A stretch of DNA of 64,000 nt, from the NCBI RefSeq assembly GCF_003240585.1, contig NZ_PCDP01000005.1, forward strand, positions 1 to 64,000, read 5' to 3'. Both the position numbers and the translations under genes were made by a program. The notes beneath the pieces were generated by a model, which saw nothing but the letters and a program-made list of their open reading frames with translations, had not been told where the DNA came from and made no database searches. This DNA comes from Arminella tubonensis. Lineage in GTDB: Bacteria; Pseudomonadota; Alphaproteobacteria; Rhizobiales; Rhizobiaceae. Positions 8,735 through 17,144 of this stretch are shown here, in pieces; position 1 is the first letter of the stretch, and every line of letters starts with the position of its first letter.

Positions 8735-8974
8735 TCAGAGAGAAGCGGGGCCTTTTTCCTCGATATCGGCGCCAAGCTCGTGCAATGCTTTTTCCACGAC
8801 GCGGAGGTCGTCCTGCAGGCCGTCGTCCGGGCTCATCGGGCCTTCGGTGCCGGCACGCTGAATGCCGCGCGCCTCGCTTTGAAGCTTGCGGAGCTCGTCG
8901 ACCTTGCGGTTTTTCGGCAGGCCGCCATTGGCGACGATATCCTTGACCTTCACTTCCATTGCCGTGACAGCCAT
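8735..8974 (-). CDS. Small protein of unknown function, 79 residues
   Basis: Three ATG codons in a row (8974-8980 region) follow GAGAGGAGA; the third, at 8974, has the best spacing and gives MAVTAMEVKVKDIVANGG. The product is charged, rich in Lys, Arg and Glu, probably helical (VDELRKLQSEARGIQRAG, DLRVVEKALHELGADIEEK), and has no signal or membrane segment. It ends nine bases from the convergent permease gene. I know no characterised relative; rhizobial genomes carry similar short hypothetical proteins. Confidence 0.65.
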   Translation of the reverse strand: MAVTAMEVKVKDIVANGGLPKNRKVDELRKLQSEARGIQRAGTEGPMSPDDGLQDDLRVVEKALHELGADIEEKGPASL

Positions 8975-9049
8975 CATCATTCTCCTCTCGAACAGACCTA
9001 TGCTCTGAACGAACAACGATTTCCGGACGAAACAGTTCCAAGGGGGAAG

Positions 9050-9904
9050 TCAGGCAAGAGGACGGCGATACCCGGTCGGTTGCTCGTAAAGCCAACCGAT
9101 GCGCTTGACGGCGTCGACGAAATTTTCACGGGCGACGGTCATCGTGTGGCCGTTGGCATGGATGATCGTTTCGGGATCTTCCATGATAGCGACGTGTCCC
9201 TTCCAGAATACCAGGTCGCCGCGGCGCAGCTCTTCGCGCTCGATGGGCGAGCCGAGACCTTTTGCCTGCATGTCGGTGTCGCGCGGTGCTGCCCTGCCGG
9301 TCATCAGCATCGACAGCTGCACGACGCCCGAGCAATCGATGCCAAGGCCGGAGCGGCCGCCCCAGAGATAAGGCGTCTCCATGAAGCGAGCTGCTATTTC
9401 AACATAGTCGCCGCCGTCATTATAGCCGATCGGCCTTACGTGACTGGCGTATATGGCGGTACCGTCTTCAAGGACGACATAGTGATTTCCACGAGCTTCC
9501 GCCTCACCCGCGATCCGAAGACGACTACCCATCGAGAGAACACCGACATGCGGCTTCCGGAGCTCGGGTTCGGGATAGAGCAAAGTGCGCTGCGGCACGA
9601 CGACATGGGTTGGCGCTTCGCCTGCTTCGCCAACGGCCGTCTCGGGGAGATAGCCGACATAGCCGTCCGAAATCGCCTTTACCCAGCACCAGCCGTCCTT
9701 GCGTTCGAATATCAAGACGTCCTCGCCGAGGAGGAGCTCGGTATCGATCCCCCTGGATATATCGGGCTCCGGGCGAAGCGCTGCCACCGGCGCGGCAATG
9801 CGGGCGGGCGTTCCCTCGACAAAGCGTGAAGCATCGACTTTGCCCTCGAGCGCCGCTTCGGCGAGATCCGGTCTGAAGGCATGCAATCGGCGATCGAACA
9901 TCAT
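9050..9904 (-). CDS. SH3-like plus NlpC/P60 (C40) cysteine peptidase
   Basis: The 284-residue product has an N-terminal bacterial SH3-like region (about 30-160; VLIFERKDGWCWVKAISDGYVGYLP) and a C-terminal NlpC/P60 domain. The catalytic Cys191 lies in GIDCSGVVQ, His237 in WKGHVAIM, and a third polar residue is likely His249 in IIHANG. C40 enzymes cut gamma-D-Glu-mDAP bonds in peptidoglycan peptides. There is no signal peptide, which suggests a cytosolic role on recycled wall peptides. The ATG at 9904 has TGAGGA eight bases before it, favoured over the TTG at 9919. It is the last gene of an operon with a MarR regulator and an M17 aminopeptidase. Confidence 0.85.
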   Translation of the reverse strand: MMFDRRLHAFRPDLAEAALEGKVDASRFVEGTPARIAAPVAALRPEPDISRGIDTELLLGEDVLIFERKDGWCWVKAISDGYVGYLPETAVGEAGEAPTHVVVPQRTLLYPEPELRKPHVGVLSMGSRLRIAGEAEARGNHYVVLEDGTAIYASHVRPIGYNDGGDYVEIAARFMETPYLWGGRSGLGIDCSGVVQLSMLMTGRAAPRDTDMQAKGLGSPIEREELRRGDLVFWKGHVAIMEDPETIIHANGHTMTVARENFVDAVKRIGWLYEQPTGYRRPLA

Positions 9905-9915
9905 GGCGTTGGTCC

Positions 9916-10266
9916 TCAAAGCGACAACCGGCGTCCCTGGCCGATCACCAGGTCGCCGAGCTTTTCAAGATAGAGCGCACCATCCACGGTGCGCTTGATT
10001 ATAACATTGCGGCGATCCCGGTCGTCGCGTACCCGATCGACCAGACCCATCTCGCCCATCGTGTCCAGCGCGCGGGTTATGACCGGCTTGCTGACCGCAA
10101 GCGTTGCAGCAAGACCGCGCACTGTATGCGGCGGCGGCACCAGGTAAATCTGCAGCAGGATCGCCATTTGCCGAAGCGTCAGGTCGCGCTTATCGAGCCG
10201 CACCTGCTCCAGCGCGACACCGTGCCAAAGCCCAAGAGCCTGAGATGCGGACAATTCGAGCGACAA
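9916..10266 (-). CDS. MarR-family transcriptional regulator
   Basis: The 116-residue protein has a winged helix: LTLRQMAILLQIYL, then TVRGLAATLAVSKPVITRALDTMGEMGLVDRVRD and the wing DDRDRRNVIIKRT. MarR proteins bind DNA as dimers and usually respond to small ligands. It ends 11 bases before the NlpC/P60 start and begins 87 bases after the M17 peptidase, so all three are likely cotranscribed. It may control this operon; no operator was identified. Confidence 0.8.
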   Translation of the reverse strand: MSLELSASQALGLWHGVALEQVRLDKRDLTLRQMAILLQIYLVPPPHTVRGLAATLAVSKPVITRALDTMGEMGLVDRVRDDRDRRNVIIKRTVDGALYLEKLGDLVIGQGRRLSL

Positions 10267-10353
10267 GAGAAACCCCGAGACCGTTACGCTACCGTTCCAT
10301 TCTCCGCGATGATCGTGGCGGATTCAAGAAAGGTAGCTGCTGGAAAAAGGTCC

Positions 10354-11745
10354 CTATCTGACGCTTTGTCGGATGTGATGGTAAAGCGCTCGGATTGCCT
10401 GCGCCTCGCCGCCGCCCGGCGAATGGGGACGCTCGTTCTGCGCCCAACCGTAGATGTCGAAATGGGCCCAGCTCTCGGTTTTGGTGACAAAGCGCTTGAG
10501 GAACAGGGCTGCGGTGATGGACCCGGCCATGCCGCCCGCCGGCGCATTGGTGATATCGGCGAATTTGGCACGGATATCCTTGTCGTAGCCCATATAGAGC
10601 GGCAGCCGCCACAGTGGGTCGTCGGTCTCGATGCTGGCATCCGCCAGGTCGTGGGCAAGATTGTCGTCATCAGTGAAGAAGGGCGGCAGGTCGGGCCCGA
10701 GCGCGACGCGCGCGGCTCCCGTCAGCGTCGCCATGTCGATCATCAGATCCGGCGCTTCCTCGTCGGCATAGGCAAGTGCGTCGGCAAGGATCAACCGACC
10801 TTCGGCATCGGTGTTGTCGATCTGAACCGTCAGCCCCTTGCGGCTCTTATAGATGTCGCCCGGGCGGAAGGCATTCGACGCGATCGAGTTCTCGACGACC
10901 GGGATGATGACGCGGAGGTCGACCTTGAGCTTTGCGTCCATGATCATCAATGCCAGACCCATGACATTGGCGGCGCCTCCCATATCCTTCTTCATCAGGA
11001 GCATCGAGGCCGCAGGCTTGATGTCGAGGCCGCCGGTGTCGAAGCAGACACCCTTGCCAACCAGCGTGATACGACGATGACCCTTCTTGCCCCAGCGCAA
11101 TTCGAGAAGCCGAGGTGCGTCGGCGCTAGCACGCCCGACGGTATGTACCAGCGGGAAATTTTCCTTCAGTAGATCGTCGCCGACAATGACGGAGACCTCG
11201 GCCTTGTAGTGCTTGGCAAGATCGCGGAAGGCGTTTTCGAGCTGCTCGGGGCCCATGTCATTTGTCGGTGTGTTGATGAGATCGCGGGCGAGGAAGACAC
11301 CGGCGAGCTGGCGCTTGATATCGACGGCGTCGGCGTCCCTGGGGATCATGAGTGTCGCCGCCGCCGATTTTTCTGATTTATAGCGGTCGAAGCGGTAGCT
11401 TCCGAGACCGAAGCCCAGCGACAGGCGATTGGCCGTCAGCGGGGCCGTTTCGATGTGCCACTCGCCGGCCGGCAGCGAGCGGGCGAGCTTTCCCGTCAGG
11501 AATGGCTGCTCCGAGGGATTGGAACCGAGGCCGAAGAGGGCGCCGCCCAGCTGCCCCTCTTCGGTCGGAATAAGCAGAAGCGATCCGCTTTCGGCCTTGT
11601 ATCCGACCTTGCGAGCCCAATCGAGGGCGATGGGATCAATGGTGCCCGTCTCGATATGTGCGGGCGTGACCGCAAAGATCGGAAGCGTCCCGCCCCCGTT
11701 GGTGTTGAAGGGGGTGGCGCGGTCGATGAACTGGTAGGGAGCCAT
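10354..11745 (-). CDS. M17 leucyl aminopeptidase family protein
   Basis: The 463-residue product has the M17 signature NTDAEGRLILADAL and the metal-binding segment VGKGVCFDTGGLDIKPAASM with MKKDMGG after it, so the two-metal site and catalytic Lys and Arg appear intact. M17 enzymes remove N-terminal residues from peptides in the cytosol. The N-terminal domain (about 1-160) is less conserved than in PepA, and this looks like the alphaproteobacterial branch often found beside an NlpC/P60 gene. That pairing suggests turnover of peptides such as wall-derived ones, which is inference. The start codon faces the divergent tadD gene across 148 bases. Confidence 0.88.
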   Translation of the reverse strand: MAPYQFIDRATPFNTNGGGTLPIFAVTPAHIETGTIDPIALDWARKVGYKAESGSLLLIPTEEGQLGGALFGLGSNPSEQPFLTGKLARSLPAGEWHIETAPLTANRLSLGFGLGSYRFDRYKSEKSAAATLMIPRDADAVDIKRQLAGVFLARDLINTPTNDMGPEQLENAFRDLAKHYKAEVSVIVGDDLLKENFPLVHTVGRASADAPRLLELRWGKKGHRRITLVGKGVCFDTGGLDIKPAASMLLMKKDMGGAANVMGLALMIMDAKLKVDLRVIIPVVENSIASNAFRPGDIYKSRKGLTVQIDNTDAEGRLILADALAYADEEAPDLMIDMATLTGAARVALGPDLPPFFTDDDNLAHDLADASIETDDPLWRLPLYMGYDKDIRAKFADITNAPAGGMAGSITAALFLKRFVTKTESWAHFDIYGWAQNERPHSPGGGEAQAIRALYHHIRQSVR

Positions 11746-11893
11746 TATTATCCTCTCGTTCTCGCGATGGAGAATCGATGCATTAACACTCCGTTAGGGT
11801 TAACAGATTATTGCTGGAGCGAAGATTGCGTCAAACCTTTCCCTGTATCCGCTTTGAGGCCAGGCGCAGGAATTCGGATTTCAGGGACCCGCC
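11746..11893. promoter_or_regulatory. Divergent promoter region, M17 peptidase / tadD
   Basis: The 148-base spacer contains TTAACACT (11783-11790) and AGGGTTAA (11796-11803), an inverted repeat with one mismatch around CCGTT. The same bases read TTAA-N7-TTAG and then TTAA-N7-TTGC, close to the CtrA consensus TTAA-N7-TTAA. CtrA controls pilus genes in Caulobacter, so a role at tadD is plausible but unproven. Confidence 0.35.
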
Positions 11894-12724
11894 ATGACCA
11901 CTTCGACACCTTCGTCGTCATTCAAGAGCCGTGTTCTTCTCAGTGCTTCAGCGGCGCTCCTGGCACTCATCCTTGGTGGATGCGCATCCACGTCGCAGGA
12001 CAAGATGACGACGGGTTCGATCCCGAAACTCTCAAAGCCCGTCGAACAAATGGACGCCGGCGAGCTTGTCCAGGCGACTGCGACCCTCGGCAAAGCCTAT
12101 GAGGCCAATCCCAAAGATCGTGACGTGGGCGTCAATTATGCCAGCGCGCTGCGCACGGCCGGCCGCAACGCCCAGGCACTCTCGGTCATGCAACAAGTAG
12201 CGATCGCACACCCCGATGATCGCGGTGTGCTCGCGGCCTATGGCAAGGCACAGGCCGCTGGCGGACAGCTCGATGCGGCACTTGCGACCATAGAACGGGC
12301 ACAGACCCCCGATCAGCCCGACTGGCGGCTGGTATCGGCCGAGGGCGCGATCCTCGACCAGCTTGGCCGTGCGAGCGAAGCACGGGCAAAGTACCGCGAT
12401 GCGCTCGACATTCAGCCGAACGAACCTTCGATCCTTTCCAATCTCGGAATGTCCTATGTCCTGACCGGCGACCTGAAAACTGCGGAAACCTATATGCGGT
12501 CAGCTGTGGCTCAACCGACTGCCGACAGTCGCGTGCGCCAGAACCTTGCCCTCGTCGTCGGGCTGCAGGGGCGCTTTCCGGAGGCTGAGCAGATCGCCAA
12601 GCGAGAATTGACGCAGCAACAAGCGGATGCCAACCTCGCCTATCTGCGTGCCATGCTATCCCAGCAGAATTCCTGGCAAAAACTGGCTGCGAGCGACGCC
12701 AACAAAAACAAGACCGTCAACTAG
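11894..12724 (+). CDS. tadD: Tad pilus TPR lipoprotein TadD
   Basis: 276 residues. An N-terminal lipoprotein signal ends in LILGGC, so Cys30 should be lipidated and the protein held at the outer membrane. TPR-like repeats follow (about 60-250), for example LVQATATLGKAYEANPKDRDVGVNYASAL and ALDIQPNEPSILSNLGMSYVLTGDLKTAETYM. TadD is the pilotin-like partner of the Tad secretin. It is encoded on the opposite strand from the main pilus operon, at its distal end, as in related rhizobia. A lysE-type gene lies between it and tadC. Confidence 0.85.
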   Translation: MTTSTPSSSFKSRVLLSASAALLALILGGCASTSQDKMTTGSIPKLSKPVEQMDAGELVQATATLGKAYEANPKDRDVGVNYASALRTAGRNAQALSVMQQVAIAHPDDRGVLAAYGKAQAAGGQLDAALATIERAQTPDQPDWRLVSAEGAILDQLGRASEARAKYRDALDIQPNEPSILSNLGMSYVLTGDLKTAETYMRSAVAQPTADSRVRQNLALVVGLQGRFPEAEQIAKRELTQQQADANLAYLRAMLSQQNSWQKLAASDANKNKTVN

Positions 12725-12747
12725 ACATCACGCCTTGGCAGCTGGTG

Positions 12748-13386
12748 TCAGAGATGACGCGGCAGACTTTCCACGACAAGGCGCAGGCCGAGTGCGCCCA
12801 TGACAGCGCCGGCGACGCGGTCTATCCAGGTCTTCAGCCGCAAATAGAACGCGCGCGGACGGCTCGACGAAAAGGCCAAGGCCACTACGCAATACCATCC
12901 GGCCTCCACCGCGAAGACCGCAGGCGGCACGGCCATGAGCAGCCAACCGTTCGGTGACGCTGGGAGAAGGGCTGCAAAGATGCTGCCATAGAAGATGGCG
13001 GTCTTTGGATTGCTCAACTGCGTCGCCAATCCGAACCAGAAATTTCGCACCGGCGAAATAGTCGCCGGGCCTGAGGGAGCGTCAACGCGAAGTTCCTCCG
13101 TAGCTCCCTTCCAGATGCGAATGCCGAGATAAATAAGATAGAGACCGCCGCCGATCTTCAGCAGTGCATAGAGCCAGGCGACCTGCATCAGCAACGCGTT
13201 GAGGCCGAGCAACGCGAGCGTCGCAAAGGTCACGCCGCCGACACCCATGCCGAGCGCTGCGGAAAATCCTGCCGTGCGGGATCGCGAAATGGCGATGCGG
13301 GATACCAGCACGAAACTCGGACCGGGGCTCATCGCCCCAATTGCGATAGCAACAATAATGCTGAAGAAGACGAAGAAGGACGACAT
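12748..13386 (-). CDS. LysE/RhtB-family exporter
   Basis: The 212-residue product starts MSSFFVFFSIIVAIAIGAMSPGPSFVLV, the typical LysE/RhtB N-terminus with its SPGP motif. It has about six hydrophobic segments and FWFGLATQLSNPKTAIFYGSI in the middle. The family exports amino acids or their derivatives; the substrate here is unknown. ATG at 13386 has GGAG eight bases upstream, so a longer frame from 13434 is not needed. It converges with tadD (23-base gap) and follows tadC with a 140-base gap, so it probably has its own promoter and no pilus function. Confidence 0.85.
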   Translation of the reverse strand: MSSFFVFFSIIVAIAIGAMSPGPSFVLVSRIAISRSRTAGFSAALGMGVGGVTFATLALLGLNALLMQVAWLYALLKIGGGLYLIYLGIRIWKGATEELRVDAPSGPATISPVRNFWFGLATQLSNPKTAIFYGSIFAALLPASPNGWLLMAVPPAVFAVEAGWYCVVALAFSSSRPRAFYLRLKTWIDRVAGAVMGALGLRLVVESLPRHL

Positions 13387-13526
13387 AGGGCAACTCCAAG
13401 TCCCGGTTCGAAGGGTTGCCTCGGCGCGCGGCAATCATCCTCCGCGCTCCCCGATGGATACCCATCCCTTGTCGCCGGTCACGCGAGGCCCGAGCTTAGC
13501 GTCGCCGAACACACGTCACAAGCCGC

Positions 13527-14507
13527 TCAGTGGAATCGATCCGAAACCTGGATGCCGGCTGGGCCGAGAATGACGGCAATAAGAACGGGCAGGAAGAACA
13601 GGATCATCGGCACCGTCAGTTTCGGCGGCAGGGCGGCGGCCTTTTTTTCCGCTTCATTCATGCGCTCGTCACGGGATTCCTGTGACAGGACACGAAATGC
13701 AGTGGCAATCGGCGTGCCATAGCGTTCGGCCTGGATGAGTGCCTGGGTCACGGCCTTGACGTTCGAAAGCTGCGTACGATTGGCGAGGTTGTCCAGGGCG
13801 GTTCGGCGGTCTGGCAGAAACGAGAGTTCGGCAGTCGTCAGCACCATTTCTTCGGCCAACGCGGGCGATTGCTCGGCTAGCTCATCCGAGACACGGCGCA
13901 TGGCCGCTTCGATCGAAATCCCCGATTCGATGCAGATCAGCATAAGGTCAAGCGCATCGGGCCATGAGCGCTTGATCGACTTCTGCCGTTTGCCCATTCG
14001 GTTTGAAATATAAATGTTGGGTGAATAGAAGCCGATATAGCCGACCACGACGACGGCTAGAATCCGCAGGGGAAGCCCCCTGGTCTCGAGATAGCCGAGA
14101 CCAAATACCCAGAAGCCCGCAAGGGCCAGAAAGACGAAGGGCAAGAAGAAGCGCGCCACCAGAAACGAGTTCAGGGCATTCTCCGAGCGCAGGCCTGCCG
14201 CACGCAGACGATTGACGGTGTTGGCGTCGACAAGCGCTTCCTTGAGGTTGAATTTCTCTGCGATACTGCGGACAGAGCGGTTGTTCTGGCTCCTCAGCGT
14301 TGCCTTGCCGCCATCGATGTTCATCTTGGCCCGCTCGCGGGCGCGGATCTGATCGCGTTCGGTGGAGACCGCCCGCATTCGCTTGCCGAGATCACCGCGC
14401 TCGAAATAGGGGATGGCGATCGTCCAGAATGTAGCAAAGACGGCGATCGCCACGACGATCGCGAGGATCATGCTCGGATCGGTGACTCTGGAAGCAAAAT
14501 CAGTCAT
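13527..14507 (-). CDS. tadC: Tad pilus inner-membrane platform protein TadC
   Basis: 326 residues with a type II secretion F (GspF/TadC) domain and about four membrane helices. Typical stretches are SWPDALDLMLICIESGISIEAAMRRVSDEL and ERYGTPIATAFRVLSQESRDERMNEAEKKAAALPPKLTVPMILFFLPVL. It forms the platform with TadB and is driven by the CpaF ATPase. Its start is 16 bases after tadB ends. It is the last gene of the minus-strand pilus operon (ctpI in Agrobacterium terms). Confidence 0.9.
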   Translation of the reverse strand: MTDFASRVTDPSMILAIVVAIAVFATFWTIAIPYFERGDLGKRMRAVSTERDQIRARERAKMNIDGGKATLRSQNNRSVRSIAEKFNLKEALVDANTVNRLRAAGLRSENALNSFLVARFFLPFVFLALAGFWVFGLGYLETRGLPLRILAVVVVGYIGFYSPNIYISNRMGKRQKSIKRSWPDALDLMLICIESGISIEAAMRRVSDELAEQSPALAEEMVLTTAELSFLPDRRTALDNLANRTQLSNVKAVTQALIQAERYGTPIATAFRVLSQESRDERMNEAEKKAAALPPKLTVPMILFFLPVLIAVILGPAGIQVSDRFH

Positions 14508-14523
14508 GGCAATTTTCCTCCGG

Positions 14524-15531
14524 TCAGATGTCGAATTGAATCATGTTGCGCATGACGAATATGCCGATCGACATCCAGACTAGACCTCCGGCAACAATCA
14601 TATGACCACGGGGGTCGGTCCAGAGCGGCATCATGTAGTGCGGGGAAGTCATCGAAATGAGCCCGGTGACGATGAATGGCAGCGCTCCGATAATACAGGC
14701 CGACGCCTTTGCTTCCATCGACAGGGCCTGGACTTTGGCCTTCATCTTTTTCCGTTCTCGCAGCACGCGAGAAAGATTATTCAAAGCTTCCGACAGGTTG
14801 CCACCCGCCTGCGCCTGGATAGAAATCACGATCGCGAAGAAATTGACCTCCTGCAAAGGCATGTAAGCGCTCATGCGGCCACAGGCGTCCGACATGCTGA
14901 GGCCGAGCTGCTGCGCCTCCACCACGCGCCGGAATTCGCCCTTGACCGGTTCACGCGCTTCCGCTGCCACCAGCCGAATGGCATCGTTGAGCGGCAAGCC
15001 CGATCGAATGGAACGGATGATCACATCCAGCGCGTTCGGAAGCTCGTCCAGGAATTTGGCTTGGCGGCGCTTGACCAGGAATCCAACGATCCACCGCGGC
15101 AGACCGAAGGCCATGGCAAAAGGCAATCCAAGCACGACTGCAAGCGGTGCACCGGCGAGGAACACGATGGCCATCACTGCAAGACCGAAGACAATGCTGA
15201 TGATGTAGAACTTCGAGACCGAGAGCGACAAGCCGGCTTGCGACAGCCTGGCCTTCAACGTTAGCGCCTTCTTGTGCTTTTCCACCTGCCGCTTTTCGAG
15301 ATCCTTCAGCGAATCCTGCACCGACTTGCGGCGCTTCGACAATTCCTGCAAGTGATCACGTGCTGCCTTGACCTGCAATCGATCGGCATCTGCGGCCTTG
15401 ACGCGATTGACCCTGACGTCGGTTTTCTTCTGGGTCTCAAATCTTGCGTAGAGCACGCCATAGCAGACGGCGGCGGCAGAAACCGCAGCCAGTAAAACGA
15501 TCAACAGTACCATCGGATCAAAACCGAACAT
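14524..15531 (-). CDS. tadB: Tad pilus inner-membrane platform protein TadB
   Basis: 335 residues. An N-terminal membrane helix is followed by a charged helical segment (about 40-105, RDHLQELSKRRKSVQDSLKDLEKRQVEKHKK) and a GspF/TadB domain (FLDELPNALDVIIRSIRSGLPLNDAIRLVAAEA, IQAQAGGNLSEALNNLSRVLRERKKMKAK). TadB assembles pilin at the inner membrane with TadC. It starts 11 bases after cpaF ends and precedes tadC by 16 bases. Confidence 0.9.
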   Translation of the reverse strand: MFGFDPMVLLIVLLAAVSAAAVCYGVLYARFETQKKTDVRVNRVKAADADRLQVKAARDHLQELSKRRKSVQDSLKDLEKRQVEKHKKALTLKARLSQAGLSLSVSKFYIISIVFGLAVMAIVFLAGAPLAVVLGLPFAMAFGLPRWIVGFLVKRRQAKFLDELPNALDVIIRSIRSGLPLNDAIRLVAAEAREPVKGEFRRVVEAQQLGLSMSDACGRMSAYMPLQEVNFFAIVISIQAQAGGNLSEALNNLSRVLRERKKMKAKVQALSMEAKASACIIGALPFIVTGLISMTSPHYMMPLWTDPRGHMIVAGGLVWMSIGIFVMRNMIQFDI

Positions 15532-15542
15532 CGCATTCAGCC

Positions 15543-17018
15543 CTATTTCGAGTCGATTTCCATTTTGTCGAGCACGGCGGCAAGCCGCTTTTCCTCATTG
15601 TAGTAGCGGGCACGATCCCAAAAGTTCGGCTTGCCGATGCCGGTCGAAACATGGCGGCCGATCAGCTTTCCGTTCGCGTCTTCGCCTTCGATCTCGTAAC
15701 GCATCAGATCCTGGGTGATGATCACATCGCCTTCCATGCCGACCACCTCGGTAATCTGGGTGATGCGCCGCGAGCCGTCACGCAGGCGGGCTGCCTGGAC
15801 GATGACGTCGACGGAGCTTGCAATGATCTCGCGCACGGTCTTTGCCGGCAGGGTAAAACCGCCCATCGCTATCATCGATTCCATACGGCTGAGGCATTCG
15901 CGCGGGGTGTTGGCGTGGATAGTCCCCATCGAGCCGTCGTGACCGGTATTCATCGCCTGCAAAAGGTCGAATACTTCCGGTCCACGCACTTCGCCGACGA
16001 TGATGCGTTCCGGACGCATACGCAGGCAGTTCTTGACGAGATCGCGCATGGTGATCTCGCCCTCGCCTTCAATGTTCGGCGGACGCGTTTCGAGGCGGAC
16101 CACATGCGGCTGCTGCAGCTGCAATTCGGCGGTGTCTTCGCAAGTGATGACACGTTCGTCGCGATCGATGTAGTTGGTGAGGCAGTTCAGAAGCGTCGTC
16201 TTGCCCGAACCGGTACCGCCCGAAATGACGACATTGCAGCGCACGCGACCGATGATCTGCAGGACAACCGCGCCTTCGGGGGTGATGGCGCCGAAGCGGA
16301 CGAGCTGATCGAGGGTCAGCTTGTCTTTCTTGAATTTACGGATGGTGAGCGCCGGACCATCGATCGCCAGCGGCGGTGCGATGACGTTGACGCGCGAGCC
16401 ATCCGGCAAGCGCGCATCGCATATCGGGCTCGATTCATCGACACGGCGGCCGACCTGGCTGACGATGCGCTGGCAGATCGACAGAAGCTGCTGGTTGTCG
16501 CGGAATCGGATTTCCGATTCGATCGTCTTGCCGCCGACTTCGATGAAGGTCTTGCCCGATCCATTGACCATGATATCGGAAATGTCGTCGCGCGCGAGAA
16601 GCGGCTCGAGCGGACCGTAACCGAGGACATCGTTGCAGATGTCATCGAGCAATTCCTCTTGCTCGGAAATCGACATCGCGAAATTCTTGATGGTGATGAT
16701 GTCGTTGACGATGTCGCGAATTTCCTCGCGCGCGCTTTCAGCATCGAGTTTCGACAGCTGCGACAGGTCGATGGTATCGATGAGCGCGGCAAAAACCTGC
16801 GACTTGGTGTCGTAATATTCCTCGGTGCGCTGAGGGCGACGGCGCTGCGGCGTTTGAAGCGGCGGAGGCGTTACTTGCTGGCGCGTCGGCGTATCGCCAC
16901 GCGACGGTTCGACCAGCATCGTCGAAGCACCTGATGCCGAGGATGGCATGCGCGGCGGCGATTGCGGGGTGCCGCCTTCGCTCTTTCCGAAACCTTCATT
17001 TCCTCGTTTGCCAAACAT
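15543..17018 (-). CDS. cpaF: Tad pilus assembly/secretion ATPase CpaF (TadA)
   Basis: 491 residues of the type II/IV secretion ATPase family. A Pro/Gln-rich N-terminal tail of about 65 residues is followed by the N-domain ([21 protein letters not shown]) and the RecA-like core: Walker [10 protein letters not shown] at 267-275, an Asp box ([21 protein letters not shown]), Walker B-like [12 protein letters not shown] and a His box [16 protein letters not shown]. It hexamerises at the membrane and powers pilin extrusion. The gene begins 126 bases after cpaE ends, the largest gap within the operon apart from that before cpaA. Confidence 0.93.
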   Translation of the reverse strand: MFGKRGNEGFGKSEGGTPQSPPRMPSSASGASTMLVEPSRGDTPTRQQVTPPPLQTPQRRRPQRTEEYYDTKSQVFAALIDTIDLSQLSKLDAESAREEIRDIVNDIITIKNFAMSISEQEELLDDICNDVLGYGPLEPLLARDDISDIMVNGSGKTFIEVGGKTIESEIRFRDNQQLLSICQRIVSQVGRRVDESSPICDARLPDGSRVNVIAPPLAIDGPALTIRKFKKDKLTLDQLVRFGAITPEGAVVLQIIGRVRCNVVISGGTGSGKTTLLNCLTNYIDRDERVITCEDTAELQLQQPHVVRLETRPPNIEGEGEITMRDLVKNCLRMRPERIIVGEVRGPEVFDLLQAMNTGHDGSMGTIHANTPRECLSRMESMIAMGGFTLPAKTVREIIASSVDVIVQAARLRDGSRRITQITEVVGMEGDVIITQDLMRYEIEGEDANGKLIGRHVSTGIGKPNFWDRARYYNEEKRLAAVLDKMEIDSK

Positions 17019-17144
17019 TCGGTCGATCCAGTTCTAGTCGGTTGGCGCTTTTGCCTCTCATCCGGCCGGGATGCGAGAAAGGTTCATGCGCCGATCAAAA
17101 GTGTCGCGACGCAGCGCCCCGGAGGGCGAAGCGTGATTGCGTTT

